Shown: positions 34,610 through 43,236, counted from the stretch's first letter. The stretch is 64,000 nucleotides of DNA from Nocardioides sp. HDW12B (GCF_011299595.1 NZ_CP049867.1:3100001-3164000); one strand, 5' to 3'. Notes: generated from the sequence alone by a model not told the origin. Program-made: numbers and translations.

Positions 34610-35414
34610 ACTCCGGCGCCCGACGCTCGCCGGCCGCCCGCACCCCCTCCTGGAGGTCCTCGGTGGCCAGGGTCGTGGCCTGCGCCAGCGACTCCCACTC
34701 CAGGGCGGAGGCGAGGTCGGCGTGCCCGCCGTCGCGCAGCGCCACCGTGGTCAGCCGGCTGGCGACCGGCGCCGTGCCGGCGACCTGGCGCGCCGTGGCC
34801 AGCACCTCGTCGAGGAAGGTCGCGTCGGGGACGACCCGGGACACCAGCCCGATCCGGTGCGCCTCCTCGGCGTCCACGGAGCGCCCGGTGAGCAGCAGGT
34901 CACGGGCGTGCGCCGGACCCACGACCTCCGGCAGCGTGTGGGTGGCGGCCATCCCGGGGTGCATGCCGAGCCTGACGAAGGGCACCGACATCCGGGCCGA
35001 CGCCGCGGCGTAGCGCAGGTCGCACGCCAGGGCGAGGCAGAGCCCGGCGCCCACCGCGGGCCCGTTGAGCGCGGCGATCGTCGGCACCTGGATCTCACGC
35101 ACGGAGAGCCAGGCCCGGTAGAAGGCCAGCATCCGGGCCCGCAGCTCGTGGACGGCGGCGTCGGGGTCGCCGGCGATCCAGCGGGGGTCACCGCCCGAGC
35201 AGAAGGCGCTGCCGGCGCCGGTCACGACCACGACCCGCACCTCGGGGTCGCGCGCGAGGCCGGCCATGGTCGCGGCCCACGCGGCGGTCATCGGCGCCGA
35301 CATGGCGTTGCGCTGGGCGGGGTTGTCGAGCGTCACCAGCACCACGCCGTCGTCGGGCCGGTCGACGCGCAGGTGGGTGGGGTCGTCAGGGAGTCGGTCC
35401 GGGGAGGCGTCCAT
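34596..35414 (-). CDS. Enoyl-CoA hydratase/isomerase (crotonase) family protein, 272 aa
   Basis: The crotonase fold shows the oxyanion-hole segments GSAFCSGGD near residues 67-75 and NGPAVGAG near 115-122, and a C-terminal trimerisation region. Where classical hydratases have the catalytic Glu in a QPE word, this protein has VPF, so hydration of enoyl-CoA is doubtful and an isomerase or other CoA reaction is more likely. ATG at 35414 is chosen over the longer frame because TAGCAT (reverse strand, 35422-35427) lies 7 bases upstream, giving a leaderless mRNA. Confidence 0.82.
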   Translation of the reverse strand: MDASPDRLPDDPTHLRVDRPDDGVVLVTLDNPAQRNAMSAPMTAAWAATMAGLARDPEVRVVVVTGAGSAFCSGGDPRWIAGDPDAAVHELRARMLAFYRAWLSVREIQVPTIAALNGPAVGAGLCLALACDLRYAAASARMSVPFVRLGMHPGMAATHTLPEVVGPAHARDLLLTGRSVDAEEAHRIGLVSRVVPDATFLDEVLATARQVAGTAPVASRLTTVALRDGGHADLASALEWESLAQATTLATEDLQEGVRAAGERRAPEFTGR

Positions 35415-35590
35415 GGCCCGGATGCTAGCCGCGGCGCGCCGAGGGCTCCCGGGGTCGCCGGTGCGCGGTTCGGGCGCCCGCTGGGCGTAGGGTCGCAACC
35501 GGCCGTCAGCGCGGCACCGGCGGGTGTTCCCGAGACTGCTCGCCGCGAGGAAACGGACCCGGCGTGGTCCACAACGAGAGAGGGTCCGTC

Positions 35591-35749
35591 ATGGCAGAGA
35601 CCTGGAGCGGCGAGTTCTACTGCGTCAAGTGCAAGGAGAAGCGCCAGGCCGACGGCGAGGTCAAGGTCAACGAGAAGGGCACGCGGATGGCCAAGGCCGT
35701 CTGCCCCGTGTGCAGCACGAACCTGAACCGCATCCTCGGCAAGGCCTGA
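35591..35749 (+). CDS. DUF5679 zinc-ribbon small protein, 52 aa
   Basis: The sequence is almost entirely a zinc ribbon: C-V-K-C near residue 10 and C-P-V-C near 37, with a basic surface, matching DUF5679. ATG at 35591 is preferred over the earlier GTG at 35564 because the conserved part starts here, with GAGAGGG upstream. The function is unknown; it may bind nucleic acid. A terminator hairpin follows at 35776. Confidence 0.85.
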   Translation: MAETWSGEFYCVKCKEKRQADGEVKVNEKGTRMAKAVCPVCSTNLNRILGKA

Positions 35750-35775
35750 TCCCCCGGGAGGCCCCGAGAGCTGAC

Positions 35776-35799
35776 GGGCGGGACCGACGGGTCCCGCCC
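35776..35799 (+). terminator. GC-rich terminator after DUF5679 gene
   Basis: A 10-bp perfect stem (35776-35785 with 35790-35799) and a 4-base loop, 27 bases after the stop. No T tract, as usual for this GC content. Confidence 0.6.
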
Positions 35800-35885
35800 G
35801 CGCCGCTCGCTCGCCGCCGGGCCGGTTTCCCTCCACCTGTGGAGAGCCCGGAGCGTCACGGCACCGCCCGCGGCAGGGTGCCGGC

Positions 35886-36854
35886 ATGCACCCACTCCTG
35901 CTCCCCGGCACGCACGTCCTGCGACGGCCCGACGGGGTCTTCCAGCTCGGGCTCGCCCCCACCGAGGCGGTCCGCCTCGAGCACGAGGACGCGGGCGGAC
36001 GACTCGCCCCGGTCGACGGCAGTCCCGGTCTCGCCGAGTCGCCGGCCCTGACCGCCCGGCTCGTCGCGCAGCACGCGGCGGCCGCCGACGACGCCCACCT
36101 GCGCCGCGCGCTGGCGCCCGACCGGCCCGAGAACCGGTGGCAGCGCCACACCATGGCCTCGCTCTTCCGCGACGCCCCCGCGCTGATGGCGGCCCGGGTC
36201 GACGAGCGCGGCACGAAGCGGATCCGCGTCCGGGGGTTCGGCCACCCGCTCGACGAGACCCTGCGCACCGACCTGCTCGACCTCCTGCGGCGCGCCTCGC
36301 TGACCCCTCACGGCCCCCGACCCAGCGGCCCGCCGGCCCGGCACGCGCTCCCCACCGAGCCCGTCCACGTGCTGCTGGGCGTGGGTGAGCCCAGCCGGAG
36401 CCTGGTCGACCCGCTGCTGCGCGAGGCGGTGCCCCACCTCGTCGTCCGGCTGAGCGAGGGCGCCGCGCTGGTGGGACCGTTCGTGCTGCCCGGGCTGAGC
36501 CCCTGCCTGCGCTGCCTCGACGCCCACGTCAGCGAGGACGACCCCGCCTGGACCCTGCTGGTCGAGCAGTACTCCCGGGCGGCCCGCCGCGGCGACCGGG
36601 CCGACGGCGTGCCGGAGCCCGTCGACGCCGTCCTCGCCGCGCTGGCGGTCGCCTGGGCCGCGCGCGAGGTCGCGACGTACGCCGAGGGTGGGACGCCGGA
36701 GACCCTGGGCGCGACCGTGCGGCTGAGCCCGCGCACGGGCGCGACCACCACCCGGCGCTGGGAGGCCCATCCCCACTGCGGCTGCGCGTGGCGGACCCAG
36801 GCGTCCGACGTGCCCGCGCCGCCCCGGGGGGACGACGCGCGACCGGCTCGTTGA
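35886..36854 (+). CDS. TOMM-type leader-binding/cyclodehydratase-like (ThiF-related) protein, 322 aa
   Basis: The C-terminal half has GPFVLPGLSPCLRCLD near 198-213 and HPHCGC near 298-303, giving the C-x2-C and C-x-C zinc ligands of the ThiF-like ocin/TOMM precursor-binding proteins. The N-terminal half is a winged-helix-like region. In thiazole/oxazole pathways such proteins deliver the precursor peptide to a YcaO cyclodehydratase, but no YcaO, dehydrogenase or precursor gene is seen here. It lies just upstream of the ABC1 kinase (44 bases), an association I recall from other Nocardioides, so it may have a housekeeping role. ATG at 35886. Confidence 0.75.
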   Translation: MHPLLLPGTHVLRRPDGVFQLGLAPTEAVRLEHEDAGGRLAPVDGSPGLAESPALTARLVAQHAAAADDAHLRRALAPDRPENRWQRHTMASLFRDAPALMAARVDERGTKRIRVRGFGHPLDETLRTDLLDLLRRASLTPHGPRPSGPPARHALPTEPVHVLLGVGEPSRSLVDPLLREAVPHLVVRLSEGAALVGPFVLPGLSPCLRCLDAHVSEDDPAWTLLVEQYSRAARRGDRADGVPEPVDAVLAALAVAWAAREVATYAEGGTPETLGATVRLSPRTGATTTRRWEAHPHCGCAWRTQASDVPAPPRGDDARPAR

Positions 36855-36897
36855 ACGGTGTTCATCATCTGCCCACCCCCGGGGCAGAATGGCTCCC

Positions 36898-38235
36898 ATG
36901 GCCGACCTCCCGCGCAGAGCCGTCACCCGCACGGCCCGCTTGGCCGGTCTCCCCCTCGGGTACGCCGGACGCACGGCCGTCGGCATGGGCAAGCGTCTGG
37001 GCGGCGCCCCGGCCGAGGCCGTGCTGACCGAGGTCCAGCAGCGCACCGCCGAACAGCTCTTCCGCACGCTCGGCGACCTCAAGGGCGGGGCCATGAAGTT
37101 CGGCCAGGCCCTGTCGATCTTCGAGGGCGCCCTGCCGGAGGAGGTCGCGGCCCCCTACCGCGAGCAGCTGACCAAGCTGCAGGACTCCGCTCCCCCGATG
37201 TCGAAGGCGGTCGTGCACCAGCAGCTGGTGCGCGAGCTCGGCGCGGGCTGGAAGCGCAGCATCGTCGAGTTCGACGAGGAGCCCGCCGCGGCCGCCTCGA
37301 TCGGGCAGGTCCACCGGGGGCGGTGGAAGGACGGCACCGACGTCGCCATCAAGCTGCAGTACCCCGGTGCCGAGCAGGCCCTGCTCTCGGACCTCAAGCA
37401 GATCACGCGGCTGGCCCGCACCTTCGGCGGGCTCTTCCCCGGCATCGACGTCCGCGCACTCGCCGAGGAGCTGCGCGACCGGGTCGCCGAGGAGCTCGAC
37501 TACGCCCTGGAGGCGGAGGCGCAGCAGGTCTTCCACGACGCCCTGCGCGACGACCCGCACTTCGTGGTCCCGCGCCCGATCGCGCACGGCAAGCGGGTCA
37601 TCGTCAGCGAGTGGATGCCCGGCTCCTCCTCGCTGGCCAAGGTCATCGCCGACGGCACGCAGGAGGAGCGCGACCACTGGGGCGGGCTCTACGCACGCTT
37701 CATGTTCGAGGGCCCCGCCCGCACCGGGCTGCTCCACGCCGACCCCCACCCGGGCAACTTCCGTGTGGTGCCCGACCCCGACGGCGGGGCGCCCCGGCTC
37801 GGCGTGCTGGACTACGGCGCCGTGGCGCGACTGCCCGAGGGCACGCTGCCCCGCACGCTCGGGCGGCTCATGCGGATCTCGCTGTCCGACGACTACGACG
37901 CGATGCTGGCCTTCCTGCGCGACGAGGGCTTCATCAAGCCCCACATCCGGGTGCGGGCCGGTGACCTCGGCGCCTACCTCGGCCCGTTCACCGAGCCGGC
38001 CCAGACCGAGACCTTCCGGTTCTCGCGCGACTACATGCGAGCCCAGCTCGTGCGGCTGCAGGACCTCTCGCAGCCGGAGAACCAGGTCGCCTTCCGGCTG
38101 AACCTGCCGCCGGAGTACCTCCTCATCCACCGCACCTTCACCGGCGCCGTCGGGGTGCTGTGCCAGCTCGAGGCCGAGGTCGGGTTCCGCCGGGTGCTCG
38201 AGGAGTCGATGCCGGGGTTCACCGACCCGGTCTGA
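36898..38235 (+). CDS. ABC1/UbiB (AarF) family atypical kinase, 445 aa
   Basis: Family motifs in order: KFGQ near residue 64 (KxGQ loop), AAAASIGQVHRG near 130-141 (Ala-rich loop replacing the Gly loop), AIKLQYPG with the catalytic-site Lys, EELDYALEA, HADPHPGNF near 281-289 and LDYGAV as the metal-binding DFG-like motif. UbiB proteins act as ATPases supporting isoprenoid lipid or quinone metabolism. The M. tuberculosis counterpart is Rv3197, also next to whiB7. ATG at 36898 is chosen because CAGAAT (36885-36890) lies 7 bases upstream; ATG at 36889 is the alternative. Confidence 0.9.
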   Translation: MADLPRRAVTRTARLAGLPLGYAGRTAVGMGKRLGGAPAEAVLTEVQQRTAEQLFRTLGDLKGGAMKFGQALSIFEGALPEEVAAPYREQLTKLQDSAPPMSKAVVHQQLVRELGAGWKRSIVEFDEEPAAAASIGQVHRGRWKDGTDVAIKLQYPGAEQALLSDLKQITRLARTFGGLFPGIDVRALAEELRDRVAEELDYALEAEAQQVFHDALRDDPHFVVPRPIAHGKRVIVSEWMPGSSSLAKVIADGTQEERDHWGGLYARFMFEGPARTGLLHADPHPGNFRVVPDPDGGAPRLGVLDYGAVARLPEGTLPRTLGRLMRISLSDDYDAMLAFLRDEGFIKPHIRVRAGDLGAYLGPFTEPAQTETFRFSRDYMRAQLVRLQDLSQPENQVAFRLNLPPEYLLIHRTFTGAVGVLCQLEAEVGFRRVLEESMPGFTDPV

Positions 38236-38409
38236 TCACCAGTGCTCGCGGTCGAGCTTCCCCTCCATCGACCGCAGGTGGGCTCGGGTGCAGGTGTCGC
38301 AGTAGCGCAGCACCCGTCCGCGCTCGGTCGAGACCGTCCAGGTCACCGGGGGCACGCCCTCGGGAGCCGCCACGCCGCAGTGGTCGCACGTCGCACCTGC
38401 CTCGCTCAC
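38236..38409 (-). CDS. Small zinc-ribbon protein, 57 aa
   Basis: Two C-x2-C knuckles (CDHC near residues 8-11, CDTC near 37-40) about 26 residues apart form a treble-clef or ribbon zinc site, with a basic C-terminal helix. GTG at 38409 lies 6 bases after TACGGT (reverse strand, 38416-38421). It is convergent with the ABC1 kinase, which ends at the adjacent base. A nucleic-acid-binding role is likely but not shown. Confidence 0.75.
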   Translation of the reverse strand: MSEAGATCDHCGVAAPEGVPPVTWTVSTERGRVLRYCDTCTRAHLRSMEGKLDREHW

Positions 38410-38476
38410 CGTTCCACCGTAGACCGCGCGCTGCCCGGTCCGGCGTCCCTCGCAGCGGACGAGGAGGAAAAAGAGA

Positions 38477-38518
38477 ACCGGCCCTGACGATCTCCTCGAG
38501 GGAGTCGTCAGGGCCGGT
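38477..38518 (-). terminator. Terminator for the leftward whiB7 operon
   Basis: A 14-bp perfect stem (38477-38490 with 38505-38518), followed in the leftward direction by a T-rich run (complement of 38467-38476). It lies 49 bases after the stop of the last gene of the whiB7 unit. Confidence 0.85.
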
Positions 38519-38566
38519 CGGGTGCGACAGGCCGGTCGCCCGGGGGGCAATCCGGTCCGATCGAGG

Positions 38567-38734
38567 TCACAGGCTCCTCGCGACAGCGACGCGAGCCATG
38601 GCCGCGGCGCGCTCCGCGCGACGCGACAGCCGGCGGGCGGTCGTTGCCTGGCGGCCGCGCCGTGCGGCGCGGGCCTCACCCATGCGCTCGGCCATGTAGG
38701 CCTGCTGCATCTGCTCGGTGGCGTAGTAGTTCAT
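38567..38734 (-). CDS. Small Arg/Ala-rich basic protein, 55 aa
   Basis: ATG at 38734; the longer open frame upstream runs through the GGTGCGG repeat and is not credible. The protein starts with a Tyr/Gln/Met-rich segment and continues as a strongly basic amphipathic helix. No family is recognised. It lies 88 bases downstream of whiB7, before a strong terminator, so it is probably part of the whiB7 transcript. Confidence 0.6.
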   Translation of the reverse strand: MNYYATEQMQQAYMAERMGEARAARRGRQATTARRLSRRAERAAAMARVAVARSL

Positions 38735-38752
38735 CTCACTGCTCTTTCTCGA

Positions 38753-38822
38753 GGTGGTGCCGGATGGTGCGGACAGGTGGTGCGGTGGTGCGGGTGGTGC
38801 GGTGGTGCGGTGGTGCGGGTGG
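38753..38822. repeat. GGTGCGG-type simple repeat after whiB7
   Basis: About eight imperfect 7-10 base units built on GGTGCGG between the whiB7 stop and the small basic gene. Slippage-prone; no coding role. Confidence 0.7.
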
Positions 38823-39110
38823 TCAGGCGGCGACGGGGTTCTTGCGGGGCCGGCCACGGGGCCGCTTGCGCGGGACGACCACGCCCTGCACGAGCAGCTG
38901 GCCTCCCCACACCCCCCAGGGCTCCCGACGCTCGATGGCGCTGGCCAGGCAGGCCTCCCGGACGGGGCACCCGCCGCAAAGGGCCTTCGCCAGCTCCACG
39001 TCGCTGGGCGACTCGGCGAAGAAGAGCTCCGGGTCCTCGCGGTGGCACGGCAGCTGCTCCTCGTCGACGCCCACGCTGGGTCTCAGCGCGTCGAGGACGG
39101 TGGTACTCAT
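38823..39110 (-). CDS. whiB7: WhiB7-type iron-sulfur transcriptional regulator, 95 aa
   Basis: The four cluster cysteines are in place (one in PCHRED, then C-x2-C-x5-C), followed by the GVWGG turn and a C-terminal AT-hook RGRPRK, the combination that marks WhiB7. ATG at 39110 follows AGGAGG by 7 bases. WhiB7 binds the sigma factor and activates antibiotic-resistance genes under ribosome stress. The ~400-base leader holds a promoter with an AT-rich patch, a small ORF and a terminator hairpin. It lies between ABC1 kinase and uvrD2 as in mycobacteria (Rv3197A). Confidence 0.92.
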   Translation of the reverse strand: MSTTVLDALRPSVGVDEEQLPCHREDPELFFAESPSDVELAKALCGGCPVREACLASAIERREPWGVWGGQLLVQGVVVPRKRPRGRPRKNPVAA

Positions 39111-39150
39111 CTCATTTCCTCCTGGTGTGACTTCTTCTTTGGTGGTGACC

Positions 39151-39193
39151 AAACAGAAAGGCCGCGGATCCCGGGTGTCGGGTTCCGCGGCCT
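39151..39193 (-). promoter_or_regulatory. Attenuator hairpin in the whiB7 leader
   Basis: Arms 39159-39168 and 39184-39193 form a 10-bp perfect outer stem with a further 4-bp inner stem, followed leftward by TTTCTGTTT (complement of 39151-39159). This intrinsic terminator lies 41 bases before the whiB7 start and after a translated ORF, the expected layout for ribosome-controlled attenuation. Confidence 0.8.
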
Positions 39194-39220
39194 GGAGGCT
39201 GCCGAGTGGGAGGTGTACTC

Positions 39221-39442
39221 CTACGTCGGTGGTCTCCAGGCAGGGGTGCCCGGGAAGGTGGCGCCGGCGGTGACGATCCGATCGCGCGAGACGGCGCCCT
39301 CGACGAGAGCGGTCTCCTGCAGACGCACGTCACCCGTGACACGGAGCTGGGCGTCGGGCGACACGAGGTGCCACGCGCCGTCAGCGCAGAAACCGGACAT
39401 GGCAAAGCCGTCCTTCGTCTGGGAGTTCGAGTAGCTGATCAT
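39221..39442 (-). CDS. Leader ORF upstream of whiB7, 73 aa
   Basis: ATG at 39442 has GAGGAGG 8 bases upstream, one of the best ribosome sites in the window. The ORF ends 27 bases before the attenuator hairpin. The product is small and soluble, with no family I recognise. Its position suggests that ribosome stalling or drop-off on it controls the hairpin; it may also be an independent small protein. Confidence 0.55.
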   Translation of the reverse strand: MISYSNSQTKDGFAMSGFCADGAWHLVSPDAQLRVTGDVRLQETALVEGAVSRDRIVTAGATFPGTPAWRPPT

Positions 39443-39521
39443 CAGGGGCACCTCCTCTCGGGCCTCGTCGGCGTCGTTGGTCCGGGACGGACCGGGCCGG
39501 GTTCTCACCCGACGAGACATC

Positions 39522-39562
39522 ACGGTACTCACGGCGTCCCCGAGACCGCAAACGATTTATTG
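39522..39562 (-). promoter_or_regulatory. whiB7: Putative WhiB7-type promoter
   Basis: Read leftward: an AT-rich patch CAATAAATCG (39553-39562), then a -35-like TTTGCG (39547-39552), 19 bases, and -10 TACCGT (39522-39527). WhiB7-dependent promoters are known for an AT-rich patch just upstream of -35, so autoregulation is likely. Confidence 0.45.
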
Positions 39563-39686
39563 CCGGTTTTCTCAGAAACTTTTTCTCGGGCCCTGCGACC
39601 CGAGCCGTTGGTCCTCCGGCGCATGGCCCGATCGGGCGGACGGCCGGGGGTCCAGCAGGGTCCGGCTGGGTCCGGCAGGGTCCGAG

Positions 39687-41903
39687 TCAGTCGAGCGTGG
39701 GCTGGTCGTCGTCCGCGGTGACGGTGCCGCCCGCCACCAGGGTGAGCACGGCGTCGCCGTACTTCTCGAGCTTGGAGGCCCCGATGCCGTTGATGGCCAG
39801 CATCGCCTGGGCGCTGCCGGGCTGCACCTCGGCGATCGCCTGCAGGGTCAGGTCGGTGAAGACGACGTACGCCGGCACGGAGTCGGCCTTGGCGGTCTCG
39901 GCCCGCCACGCGCGCAACCGCTCGAAGAGCGCCTCGTCGTAGCTGGACTCGCACCCCTCGTGCCGACCGATGCGGCGCTCGGCCACCGACGTCAGGGCCG
40001 CACCGCAGACGCGGCAGACGCTGCGCGCCTTGCCCTTGCCCGCCTTGCCACGGCTCGGTCCGCGGGCGGCGCGGACCGCGTCGGAGGGTGACTCGGGGCG
40101 CAGGCCGTCGAGGAAGCGGGAGGGCTTGCGGCTGGCCCGACCGCCGGGGTTGCGGGCCAGGGCCCACGACATCACCAGGTCGCGCCGGGCGCGGGTCATG
40201 CCGACGTAGAGCAGCCGGCGCTCCTCCTCCACCGAGGCCGGGGAGTCCAGCGACGCCGAGTAGGGCAGGGTGCCGTCGACGAGGCCGGCGAGGAAGACGG
40301 CGTCCCACTCCAGGCCCTTGGCGGCGTGCAGGGTGGCGACGGTGACGCCGTCGGCGGCGGGGGCGTGCTGCTCGGCCGCGCGCCGGTCGAGGTCGGCGAC
40401 GAAGTCGCTGACGGTGACCGAGCCGGGACCTCCCGGCGCGGCCGCGACGAACGATGCTGCCTGGTCGACGATGGCCTGCAGCGACTCCCAGCGGTCGCGG
40501 ACGTTGCCGCGCGAGGTGGGCGCGTCACGGGCCCAGCCCATGCCGGCCAGCACGTCGCTCACCAGACCCACCACGCCGGCGTCGGCGGCGTCGACGACGG
40601 TGGCGGCGCTCTCGGTGCGGTCGGCTGCGGCACGCGCCGACCCGCGCAGCAGCGTGACGGCCTGGCGGACCTCGGGCCGGGCGAAGAAGCGGTCACCGCC
40701 GCGGACGACGTAGGGGACGCCGCGGGACGCGAGCGCCTCCTCGAACGCCTCGGACTGGGCGTTGATGCGGAAGAGGACGGCGATCTCGCCGGGCGCCGTG
40801 CCGGCGTCGACCAGCGAGCGGATCTGTGCCGCCGTCGACTCCGCCTCCTCGACCTCGTCCGCGTGCTCGTGGAACTGCAGGGCGGGACCGGAGGGCCGCT
40901 GGGCGCGCAGCTGCACCGACCGGGTGCCGCTGCCGGCCAGCAGCCGGTTGGCACCCTCCACGACCTCCGGGGTGGAGCGGTAGTTGCGGACCAGCTCGAT
41001 GCTGGTGGTGCCGCGGTAGCGCCGCGGGAGGTCGAGCAGGTGGTGCGAGCTGGCTCCCGCGAAGGTGTAGATGGTCTGAGCCGGGTCGCCGACCACGCAC
41101 AGGTCGTCGCGACCGCCCAGCCACAGGTCGAGCAGCGCCGCCTGGATGGGGCTGACGTCCTGGTACTCGTCGACGACGAAGTGGTGGTACTGCCGGCGCA
41201 CCTCGGCCGCGACCCGCTCGTCCTCGGCCAGGATGGCCGCGGCGCACAGCAGCACGTCCTCGAGGTCGATGCGGTCGGCCTCGCGCTTGACCTCCTCGTA
41301 GGAGGCGAACACGGCGGCGACCGTGCGGGCGTCGAGGTTGCTGACCTCGCGGCCGCGGGCCGACGCCACGGCCGGGTAGTCGTCGGGGCGGACGTTGCTG
41401 ACCTTGCTCCACTCGATCTCCGAGGCCAGGTCGCGCAGGGTCGCCTGCTCGATGCGCAGCCGGTTGCGACGCGCGGCACCAGCCACGAAGGGCAGCTTGG
41501 AGTCCATGACGGGCGGCAGCGGGCCGCCGTACACCTTGGGCCAGAAGTAGCGCGCCTGGCGCAGCGCGGCGGAGTGGAACGTGCGTGCCTGCACCCCGGA
41601 GGCCCCCAGGCGCTGCAGGCGTGAGCGCATCTCGCCCGCCGCCCGGACGGTGAAGGTCACCGCCAGCACCTGCTGGGGGTTGTAGACACCGGTCGCCACG
41701 CCGTAGGCGATGCGGTGGGTCAGCGCCCGGGTCTTGCCCGTGCCGGCGCCGGCCAGCACCCGCACCGGTCCGCGCAGGGCGAGGGCCACCTCCCGCTGCT
41801 CGGGGTCCAGTCCCGCCAGCAGCGCCTCCGGGTCGCCGCCGACGCGGGGCGCGTCACCCGCCCCCGAACCGGCAAGCGAAGGTGACGTGGACGACATCGG
41901 CAT
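39687..41903 (-). CDS. uvrD2: ATP-dependent DNA helicase UvrD2, 738 aa
   Basis: SF1A helicase motifs: Walker A AGAGTGKT at 51-58, motif II VDEYQD, motif III GDPAQTIYTFAGA, motif IV RNYRST, motif V LHAAKGLEWD and motif VI YVGMTRAR. A tetracysteine zinc motif (C-x2-C, later C and H/C) and a C-terminal HRDC domain follow, which is the UvrD2 architecture of actinobacteria. ATG at 41903 excludes a 44-residue upstream shadow. It is divergent from mycoredoxin, exactly as in M. tuberculosis (Rv3198c/Rv3198A). Confidence 0.93.
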   Translation of the reverse strand: MPMSSTSPSLAGSGAGDAPRVGGDPEALLAGLDPEQREVALALRGPVRVLAGAGTGKTRALTHRIAYGVATGVYNPQQVLAVTFTVRAAGEMRSRLQRLGASGVQARTFHSAALRQARYFWPKVYGGPLPPVMDSKLPFVAGAARRNRLRIEQATLRDLASEIEWSKVSNVRPDDYPAVASARGREVSNLDARTVAAVFASYEEVKREADRIDLEDVLLCAAAILAEDERVAAEVRRQYHHFVVDEYQDVSPIQAALLDLWLGGRDDLCVVGDPAQTIYTFAGASSHHLLDLPRRYRGTTSIELVRNYRSTPEVVEGANRLLAGSGTRSVQLRAQRPSGPALQFHEHADEVEEAESTAAQIRSLVDAGTAPGEIAVLFRINAQSEAFEEALASRGVPYVVRGGDRFFARPEVRQAVTLLRGSARAAADRTESAATVVDAADAGVVGLVSDVLAGMGWARDAPTSRGNVRDRWESLQAIVDQAASFVAAAPGGPGSVTVSDFVADLDRRAAEQHAPAADGVTVATLHAAKGLEWDAVFLAGLVDGTLPYSASLDSPASVEEERRLLYVGMTRARRDLVMSWALARNPGGRASRKPSRFLDGLRPESPSDAVRAARGPSRGKAGKGKARSVCRVCGAALTSVAERRIGRHEGCESSYDEALFERLRAWRAETAKADSVPAYVVFTDLTLQAIAEVQPGSAQAMLAINGIGASKLEKYGDAVLTLVAGGTVTADDDQPTLD

Positions 41904-41973
41904 GGTGGAACAGGCTCCTGGGAACGGTCGTTGTGACAGTGACGCCAACTGTAGGTCCAGGGAAGGACACAAC

Positions 41974-42258
41974 ATGCCGGGCACGACCGCCGAGACGAGC
42001 GACACGGGCACCAGCCTCGTGACGATGTACTCCACGCCGTGGTGCGGCTACTGCCGTCGGCTCAAGACGCAGCTGGACCGCGAGGGCATCGAGATCGACG
42101 TCGTCGACATCGAGCAGCAGCCAGAGGCGGCCCAGATCGTGGCCGACATCAACCACGGCAATCAGACCGTCCCGACGCTCGTCTACCGCGACGGCACCGC
42201 CCAGACCAACCCCTCGGTGAAGCAGGTCCAGGCGAAGCTCGCCGAGCTCGCCGGCTGA
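41974..42258 (+). CDS. mrx1: Mycoredoxin (glutaredoxin-like), 94 aa
   Basis: A thioredoxin-fold protein with the active-site CGYC near residues 24-27 and a TVPTLVY cis-Pro segment. Mycoredoxin-1 reduces protein-mycothiol mixed disulfides. ATG at 41974 has AGGGAAGGA upstream, and the longer open frame from 41710 lies on top of uvrD2. The divergent 70-base gap holds promoters for both genes. Confidence 0.93.
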   Translation: MPGTTAETSDTGTSLVTMYSTPWCGYCRRLKTQLDREGIEIDVVDIEQQPEAAQIVADINHGNQTVPTLVYRDGTAQTNPSVKQVQAKLAELAG

Positions 42259-42321
42259 CCCGGCATGCCCGACTCATCCGGCCGGCCCGGCTGACCCGGC
42301 TGACCCGGCTCGGTCAGCGGT

Positions 42322-43236
42322 TCACCACTGGCCGGGCAGCGGGCCGCCGTACCACGCCTCGATCAGCGAGCGGCTGATCGAGATGCCGCCCGGCAGCACG
42401 AGCTGGCCCGCCTCCGTCTCGGCCCGCATCTCCTCGCGGGTGAACCAGCGAGCGTCCTCGATCTCGTCGTCGTCGATGGTGATCTCGGTGCTCGTGGCGC
42501 GCGCGAAGAAGCCGACCATGAGGCTGGAGGGGAACGGCCACGGCTGGTTGCCGAAGTAGGTCACCTCGGTGACCTCGATGCCGGCCTCCTCACGGACCTC
42601 GCGCGCGACCGCGTCCTCGAGGCTCTCCCCCGGGTCGACGAAGCCGGCCAGGGTCGAGAAGCGCCCCTCGGGCCAGACCGCCTGGCGCCCGAGGAGCGCC
42701 CGCTCGCCGTCGGTCACGAGCATGATCACCGCGGGGTCGGTGCGCGGGAAGTGCTGGCGGCCGCAGGCCTCGCACTGCAGCACGTAGCCGCCGCGGCTCG
42801 CGACGAGACCGCCGCCGCACCGGCCGCAGAAACGGTGCGCCCGACGCCACTCCCACATCGCCTGCGCCTGGACCAGGAACCCGCGGTCGACCGCGGCCAG
42901 GTCCGGGCCCAGCTCGCGCAGCTGGCCCCAGTCGTCGGGCGCCCGGAAGGCCTTGGTGGGCAGCACGGCGTAGTGGACGACGCCCTGACGCTCCCCCAGC
43001 AGCAGCCGCTCGCCCTCGGGCGCCTCGGCCGGTGCGAGCCAGCGGACGGCGTCGCGGTCGTCGGTCAGCGGGAACCGGCCGCCGGCGAGCACCAGCACCC
43101 GGGTGCCGGGGTCCGCCCACGTCTCGGCGAGCCAGGTGTCGTCGGTGCGACGCTCCCCGATCCGCTCGTGGCTGCGCTGCGACATGGCCACGTCGACGGC
43201 GTACGGGGGCGGGAACTCGTCGGGGGCAGCAGGCAC
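42322..43236 (-). CDS. nudC: NAD+ diphosphatase NudC, 304 aa
   Basis: An N-terminal domain, a zinc ribbon (CGRC and CEAC, about 18 residues apart), then the Nudix box GFVDPGES to REVREEAG and the NudC signature QPWPFPSS that recognises the nicotinamide nucleotide. It hydrolyses NAD(H) and may remove NAD caps from RNA. GTG at 43236 follows TAGGGT (reverse strand, 43243-43248) by 6 bases. The 63-base convergent gap to mrx1 holds three CCGGCTGACC-like units. Confidence 0.93.
   Translation of the reverse strand: MPAAPDEFPPPYAVDVAMSQRSHERIGERRTDDTWLAETWADPGTRVLVLAGGRFPLTDDRDAVRWLAPAEAPEGERLLLGERQGVVHYAVLPTKAFRAPDDWGQLRELGPDLAAVDRGFLVQAQAMWEWRRAHRFCGRCGGGLVASRGGYVLQCEACGRQHFPRTDPAVIMLVTDGERALLGRQAVWPEGRFSTLAGFVDPGESLEDAVAREVREEAGIEVTEVTYFGNQPWPFPSSLMVGFFARATSTEITIDDDEIEDARWFTREEMRAETEAGQLVLPGGISISRSLIEAWYGGPLPGQW

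Noticed and set aside
38753..38822. CRISPR-like array
   Set aside because: Short imperfect GGTGCGG units without spacers of constant length; a simple repeat. No CRISPR array was seen anywhere in the window.
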